This document shows, one piece after another, positions 58,469 to 64,000 of a stretch of DNA of 64,000 nucleotides. This DNA comes from Lentinus brumalis (taxonomy: Eukaryota > Basidiomycota > Agaricomycetes > Polyporales > Polyporaceae). The translations under genes were made by a program, and so were the position numbers. Every line of letters starts with the position of its first letter. Within the stretch, counting starts at the first letter, position 1. The stretch lies in contig MARA01000022.1 of NCBI GenBank assembly GCA_001792895.1, positions 372,001-436,000 of the forward strand, written 5' to 3'. The notes below the pieces were generated by a model. That model worked only from the letters and a program-made list of their open reading frames with translations. It did no database searches and had not been told where the DNA came from.

Positions 58469-60846
58469 CTACAGATGTGTTGACTCTTCTTGTCCACGGC
58501 CACCCTTGTGGCTCGCCTCAGTTGCTATCATGCTGTAACGGATCGAAGCTCTTGGTATGGGACTCAGCAATCGTCCGGACGCGAGCTGGCGCAACATCCG
58601 CAGGGGTGATAGTGCGTGGACAGTCTTCCCGCTAGGTGCGCTGTAATCTCTCGCAGGTCAGTCATTGCCAATAGAGGGTCATCGTTAAGAGGACGCACCG
58701 TAGTGCCTGAAGATCGAGGAGAGCGGTGCCGGTTGGCTCTGCGAGTGCTGTAAGCGCGGTGTCTGGCGGGACTGAGACAATCCACGTACCGCCAGCGTGA
58801 GAGAGCCTGTGTGAGAGCGTTGGATGCACACACCGCCTGAGATACAAATCAGTGAGCCAGCCACACAGCATTATGCTGGAGGCACGACTACGCACCGGGG
58901 AGGCGAAGCGGATCCTTGACCCTCAACATCAAAGCGAAGAGCGGGAAGTGGTTCAGAAGCGCGGTGACGGTGTCGAACATCGCGTGGCAAATGATGACCG
59001 CAAGTCGGGCCTGGGGCCATAAGGGTGAACTACGAGCAGCGTTCACATGGGGATAGCAACTCACGGTGGCAAAGAGCACGTAGTATGTGAGCACGGTCGG
59101 GTAGAGGAAGGCGAGCAGCGTGAAGAGGATTGTGCCGAGGAGGAGCTGGTCGAGATCGTAGTCCCACGAGTCGATCCGGTTCCTTAGCACATTGTACCGC
59201 TTGCCTATACCGAACTCGAGATATTAGGAATGATGCATCAGGGTCAAGGCGGGCCGGAGGGACTTACCGCGGAAGAGGTTCCAGAGCGAGCCGGCGAGAC
59301 TCAGTTGCTGGCTGAACACCGTAGCGGAGATGTAGTAACAAACATACAGGTGCGCGGTGAGAACGCTGAGCGTGTCTGAGAGCAGGGAGACGATCATCGT
59401 CATCCCGCAGCATCCTCCTGCACCGATGACCCAGATGAGGGCGGGGAAGTACGGGGCGGCATGTCGGAGAATCCCTGAGATGTGGACTAATCAGTGCCGG
59501 TGCCATGCGTGAGGCGATAGCGGGTAGACGTACAACCCCAGACTGAGACCACGCCGATGAGGGAGTGGCAGTAGAACTGGCTTAGCTCAGTGTTGAGCTT
59601 CAACCCGGCCGGCCAGTTGTTGAGCCACAGCAAGGCGCGTTGCATGCCGTCCACAAGATACGCATCCATTCCATAGTGCAGCCAACGGGCGAGGAAGAGC
59701 CGGTTTTCGCATAGAAACGAACCAAACGCCACGCCTATGATGACGTCGTTGAGTACGAGCCAGACGCAGTTATGGAACCTGTCATCAACAAGGGATGGTG
59801 AACACGGATGGCGAGACACGGCCAAGGCAGGTGTACTAACTTGATGTACTTCGAGATGGACTGCACCGTGCGGGCCCTGTCGTTGTAGACGGACGCGGCT
59901 TCGCCAAATACGTAAACGCCTTGTTCGTATCGCACGTCGAACTGCTCCGCTGCGGCCAAATCAGCGACGCAGGTGACCCTCATCGGCGTCATCGCGCACC
60001 AGTTGTAGACACCATGCGTGCCAGGGTGTGCACAGTCTCCACGCCTCTCCGTATGATCATAGGGTTTAGAGCTGATCCCGGAAGGGCTTCAGGCGCGGTC
60101 GTCTGTACGCGTCGCACATATGTGTCAGGCGTCCCAGGAAGCGAACGAGAAGGCGCGCTGGTGTTTGTGGCCAGGCGGTCTACTATGTCCGCAAGGAGAT
60201 GGGCAAGATTAACCTGTTATTGTTCGCATCAAATTTGCTTGCTAGCGGATCATTACGACGAGCTCACCTGAGAGAGGACGTCCGCATTCAATCCTAATCC
60301 CTTTCTCGACGTCGTAGGTGGAGGCCGTGTAAAGTCTGCCTGGAGGAATCGATCGTCGAACTTTGCGCCATTCGAACTGACGACCCGAGACTCCTGTGAT
60401 GGGAGAATATCGAGTTCGCTGAAGTTGAACGAGTAAAATCGCATAAATTGGCGCTTATATCGTTGGTAGTATACCACTTGCACGGTGCCTGTGAAACGTT
60501 ATTCATACGCTCCTCAATAGCACATAGTCATTATCTTGCCTGCGCTATAGCGACGGTCTGCAAAAGACAGGGTATGTGGGGCTTCCTTTGTGTAGTGGCC
60601 AAGAATTTGTGGGTCGCCAGAGAACATATGACGGACACTGCGCCATTGCGGGTCAGTGATTGCAGACTCGAGGATGATTCCTGGGTTCTGGGACAGGTCA
60701 GCATGAGCTTCAGTAGTCTGTCTTGCACATACGTTGCTCGCTAGCTCGGGAATGACTCCGGCCACGCATGTCAACGGTCCCGTCCAGCCGTAGCATATCC
60801 CTTCACATGTAGAGACGTCTGAGGGCCATAGTACTACCGTCACCAT
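58469..60846 (-). CDS. GPI1: GPI1 / PIG-Q, subunit of the GPI-GlcNAc transferase complex
   Basis: The start at 60846 gives MVTVVLWPSDVSTCEGICYGW, then TCVAGVIPELASN, the usual Gpi1 opening. Central exons carry helices (VWLVLNDVIIGVAFGSFLC, MTMIVSLLSDTLSVLTAHL). The diagnostic segment is KRYNVLRNRIDSWDYDLDQL, followed by LLGTILFTLLAFLYPTVL and RLAVIICHAMFDTVTALLNHF. The last exons read LPGGVCIQRSH…TWIVSVPPDTALTALAEP and end at 58469. The complex adds GlcNAc to phosphatidylinositol on the cytosolic face of the ER, the first step of GPI-anchor synthesis. About eight short introns are present; some N-terminal junctions were not fixed. It is divergent from the Crinkler-like gene at 61079. Confidence 0.9.
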
Positions 60847-61078
60847 TGACCTATGCTGCACAGTAGACTCCTCTGTACATGTGGGTGGTGGACGGAATGG
60901 CCAGCAAACGTGTTAGTAGTTGTCAAGTCGTTCGGGCTGCGCGTCTCTCATTGATTCACTGACAGATAAGATAAGATGCTGCCGAAAAGGGGTCTTAACT
61001 TAACCACCATAAGTACCCTTGCCAATGTACCGTGACCGTCACCACGCGTGAAACTGTGCAAGCCTTACGTCCAAGCAT

Positions 61079-63157
61079 ATGCCTCAAGCGGAGGAAATGG
61101 ACCTAGACGACACGCGTCTGCAGGAGACGGGGGCCGAACTTGAAATAGTGCTGGTCGTGGTCTCATACTTCGCGGAGCAGAGAATGGCGAGTCGCAATAC
61201 CATTCGACTTAAGGTCAACGCAGATATGACATGGGAGGATGTTCGAAAGATTTACGCCAAGGTACGCCGCCTCTCTCTCTCTCTCTCGTACAACTCGTGC
61301 TCTCGCTCTTACAACGTGTTTCTGATTCGGCAGTATGCCTCCTCGCATACTATGGATCGGCTAGTGATCTCCTTGTGGCTGGTACGTTAATGACACTTCC
61401 ACTTTGCAAGACCAAAATGACTTAGCGCTGCGACAGCCGAAGGAGGCCCTCGATCCGAAAAGGGCCCCTGAGATGCTCAATTCGCACTTGCTCGAGGGCA
61501 ATGGGACCTTGGAGCCGCTCTGCGACGAGCTCAACGACGATGTGAAAGTTTCCGACACATTCCGACACCTTAAGAAACGTCCCACCCGCAACATTGGAGT
61601 CCCACCAATTGTGGCAAAAAATGAAAACTTTCCAACGTGTGTGCCGCTTCCTGCGGTTTCCCCGCAGCATGTCGCTCTCGTGCAGCGTGCGTAATTTGAA
61701 CCATCTTAGTCTAGTGCTCTCTGCATTGACAGTCTTATCCAGGGTTCAATAAGTCAAAAGCGGAACTTCTCGGGCCGCCATCTGTTGCTGCACAAGCAAG
61801 GAACTACTACACATACCAGTCTAAAAATCACCCCATTCTCGACGGCCGGTTCGGAATCGATAAGACACTCCTTCCTGGACCCGTTCACATATATCAATCC
61901 GTGTTTCCATGGTTTTCTGCCACTGCCACGGATGCATCGGTCGAGGTATCACGGGAGACTGTCCTCGCGACGGAAACTCTCATAGACCACGTCTCGCAGA
62001 TAACGGAGCTGCCGCTCGGATCGAGTACGCAGGACATACTGCAGGCGGTCTTGGACATCGTCATAGCTCCGGGAACCCCCGGACGCACGGATGCCGCCCC
62101 AAGTCGGTGTCTTGTGATAGTAGTGGAGGAAGAACCGGACCCGAGTGGTAGTGGGCCAGGACAATTGTCAGATGTCACGGCCAAGACCGAGTTCTCCTAC
62201 ATGGCACGGCAGCTCGAGAACGACGTACGTCGGTGTGTTCTTCCGCCGCCAACTGAGGTCTGACTGTTTGCAGACGATGCTCAGCGCAGGATCGTGTCCG
62301 GCATTCCTCATCACCATCAAGGGCCCCTACCTCGATGTGTGCGGTGCCATTTGGACGACAGACGTGATCGTGCAGCATCTGCTCCCCGGTCCCATCTGGC
62401 TTGGCCGTCCCAACCTGCTGGCCGAGTCGAAGATCGTGGAGATTGCCCGTATGTTCACGGCGTTGGCACGTGCGGTACTGAAGCTCGAGGCCTATAACAA
62501 GCAGCTTGTCCTTCCCCACGTCCCCCGATGATCGACGTTGCAAGGTTCTTCCCGGGCGCGACTTCCTACCGAGATGGCGCGTCGAGCCAAATCGTCCGCT
62601 TCGAGTACGAGGCCTATCTGGCAGGCAATCAGCCGTCGTGTCTAGTCTTCCTTGCGACCACGGTCCCCAGCAACGACGACTCTGATCCGCCTCGCAAGAT
62701 CGTCGTTAAGTTCGTGGAGCGTTACGGCGATGCCGCGCACAGGCTCCTGGCGGAGAGGAACATGGCCCCTGCCCTACTCTATTACGGCGACATATTCCCT
62801 GAAGATCCAATCGCTTCCCGTGGCTGCGGGTCGCTCAGGATGGTCGTGATGGAGTACTTCGAGGGTCGTCCAGCGACATACAACGACCTCGCCGCACTCA
62901 AAGCCGCGGAACAGGCGATCAAAGTCCTCCATAACGGGCACATCGTCCACGGAGACGTCCGCTTCCCTAATATCCTCGTCGGGCCCGACGGCACCATGAA
63001 GCTTATCGACTTCGATTGGGCGGGCGAAGAGGGGACGGTGAGGTACCCTATTCGGGTGGACACCCACGTCGTGGATGCGCCAGGGGTCCGACCGTACGGG
63101 AAGATTGAGGCTGCTCATGACCGTGCGATGCTCGAGCGATACATCGGTCCACGTTGA
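61079..63157 (+). CDS. Crinkler-like protein with C-terminal kinase-like domain; apparent frameshift at 62522-62526
   Basis: The N-terminal header reads IRLKVNADMTWEDVRKIYAK, then NDLALRQPKEALD … and FRHLKKRP, the ubiquitin-like layout of Crinkler headers. The linker (FNKSKAELLGPPSVAAQARN, then HPILDGRFGIDKT) and the segment CPAFLITIKGPYLDVCGAIW follow. The kinase-like domain carries KIVVKFVERYG, MVVMEYFEGRP, LHNGHIVHGDVRFPNILV and LIDFDWAGEEGTVRYP. The catalytic-loop Asp is present; FDW replaces DFG. The linker frame ends at a TGA overlapping the next ATG. One extra C in the C5 run 62522-62526 would fuse them as in the family. Splice phase near 61262-61410 is unresolved and contains a (CT)n tract. 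Such proteins occur in fungal expansions; activity is unproven. Confidence 0.72.
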
Positions 63158-63286
63158 CCCGGTCCAGCACCAACGTAGGCATTAGGCTGTGGCGCAGATA
63201 AAGTACAGTACTCGTACACGAGCAAGGCAGGAATACAAAATACATGTCCGGAGCACGTACGAGCAGCGATAGAAAACGGCGACGCC

Positions 63287-64000
63287 TCACAGAGCCGTAC
63301 CACGCTCGAAGCTGGCACGGATCTCTGCGGTATACTTGTCGTAGTAGCGCGCAATCTGGATGGGCACGGAAAGGTGTGAGCCGAGTGCTGCAAGAGCAGG
63401 CAGGAAACGATGCTTGCCTTCTTGTTGAAGACGCGGTTGCGCTCGTTGATATACGTGACATCGCCCTCGTCTTCGTTGTGACGTTTGCGCGAGAATTTGC
63501 TCTTCTTGTCGACGCTGGGTGATAGGGTGAGTACGGGACATGAATCCTTGAGGTACGTACGCACTCTTTGTTAATCTTCCCGATGACTCGGTCGATCGCC
63601 TCCTCACTGGGCTTGTTATCGGCATACAAGAGGCTGTTCGCATCACGGTACAAGCTCTCCGCAGCGAGTTGCTGTTGTAGGCTTGTCGGAGCCACCTGCA
63701 AGTCACATGGAGATGATCAACCACCCGCGAAAGCGAAGCACGTCGTGTCACACACCTGCAAAGCGCCTCCTGAAGGGTCGAAGCTTGTGATGACCGAAGA
63801 GCTACTCGCCGCCCCCGGCTTCGACAACGTCCCAGCAGGGAGACCAAGGGCGATCTCCTTTTGACGATTGTAGCTCTCAAGGTCGGGCTTGATGTGGTCC
63901 AGGTCTTTCTTGTATTTCCTTCGGGCGGCGTCCGCGTCATCTGCCCCAAACGCAATAAGCTTCAACCGACCCCACTTGACCGGGAAGGAACAGGCCAGGT
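63287..64000 (-). CDS. SYF2: Pre-mRNA-splicing factor SYF2, partial (5' end outside window)
   Basis: The C-terminal half is visible, read leftwards from the window edge. Segments in order are ARRKYKKDLDHIKPDLESYN, SLQQQLAAESLYRDANSLLY, EEAIDRVIGKINKE, KSKFSRKRHNEDEGDVTYIN, ERNRVFNKK and IARYYDKYTAEIRASFERGT. The last three are the conserved SYF2 end. Introns separate the exons near 63745-63695, 63560-63515 and 63425-63360. SYF2 belongs to the NineTeen/Prp19-associated complex of the active spliceosome. The N-terminus is missing because the window ends. It is convergent with the Crinkler-like gene, 130 bp apart. Confidence 0.88.

Noticed and set aside
1..64000. Secondary-metabolite or mating-type cluster
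   Set aside because: No synthase, P450, homeodomain, pheromone or receptor gene set is recognisable in the window.

Overview
This window is genomic DNA of a filamentous basidiomycete fungus, most likely an Agaricomycete and possibly a polypore. Genes are split by many 50-70 bp GT-AG introns and intergenic gaps are short. Several families typical of mushroom-forming fungi are present: a DUF6533 membrane protein, an F-box/leucine-rich protein, Crinkler-type kinases, a Kre9-like GPI-anchored protein and a Helitron. Exon models were built by eye from reading frames and splice signals.

Left part (1-20.9 kb): a secreted GPI-anchored Ser/Thr-rich protein (1.05-2.23 kb), a tRNA-Gly(GCC), and two near-identical seven-exon copies of a CinA/MoaB-type molybdopterin-binding-domain gene (3.05-4.77 and 11.71-13.58 kb). 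Between the copies lie one uncharacterised gene (6.93-7.80 kb) and about 6 kb of unusual sequence with recurring splice-donor-like motifs. A P-loop protein gene (13.72-14.95 kb) is followed by a broken copy of itself that has lost Walker A. An F-box gene and a DUF6533 gene follow on the minus strand.

Middle (20.9-25.5 kb): no convincing gene. It holds a 3.8 kb structure with long inverted arms, a 34-bp minisatellite in each arm and arrays of a TCGCCGA-like motif inside. This is a candidate foldback-type element.

Core block (26.2-48.3 kb): CstF-64/Rna15 (mRNA 3' processing), a serine carboxypeptidase, an unknown 427-residue protein, a type-B carboxylesterase, a triose-phosphate/nucleotide-sugar-type transporter, a RING protein with SUMO-interaction-like motifs, UPF3 (nonsense-mediated decay), a Crinkler-like kinase and CtIP/Sae2/Ctp1 (double-strand-break resection).

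Mobile block (48.6-57.9 kb): a minus-strand Helitron encodes a Rep/PIF1-helicase protein with an expanded N-terminal coiled coil, and an adjacent gene probably encodes an RPA-like OB-fold protein. A 1.5 kb hAT-like non-autonomous element sits inside what looks like an intron of the Rep-helicase gene. Two strong hairpins lie just upstream.

Right part (58-64 kb): GPI1 (GPI-anchor GlcNAc transferase subunit), a second Crinkler-like kinase, and the 3' part of SYF2 (splicing factor), cut by the window edge.

Several otherwise good reading frames (UPF3, CtIP, Crinkler kinase, Helitron) each appear to be one base short, three of them at a clear G or C run. This points to a systematic assembly artefact or to real decay.
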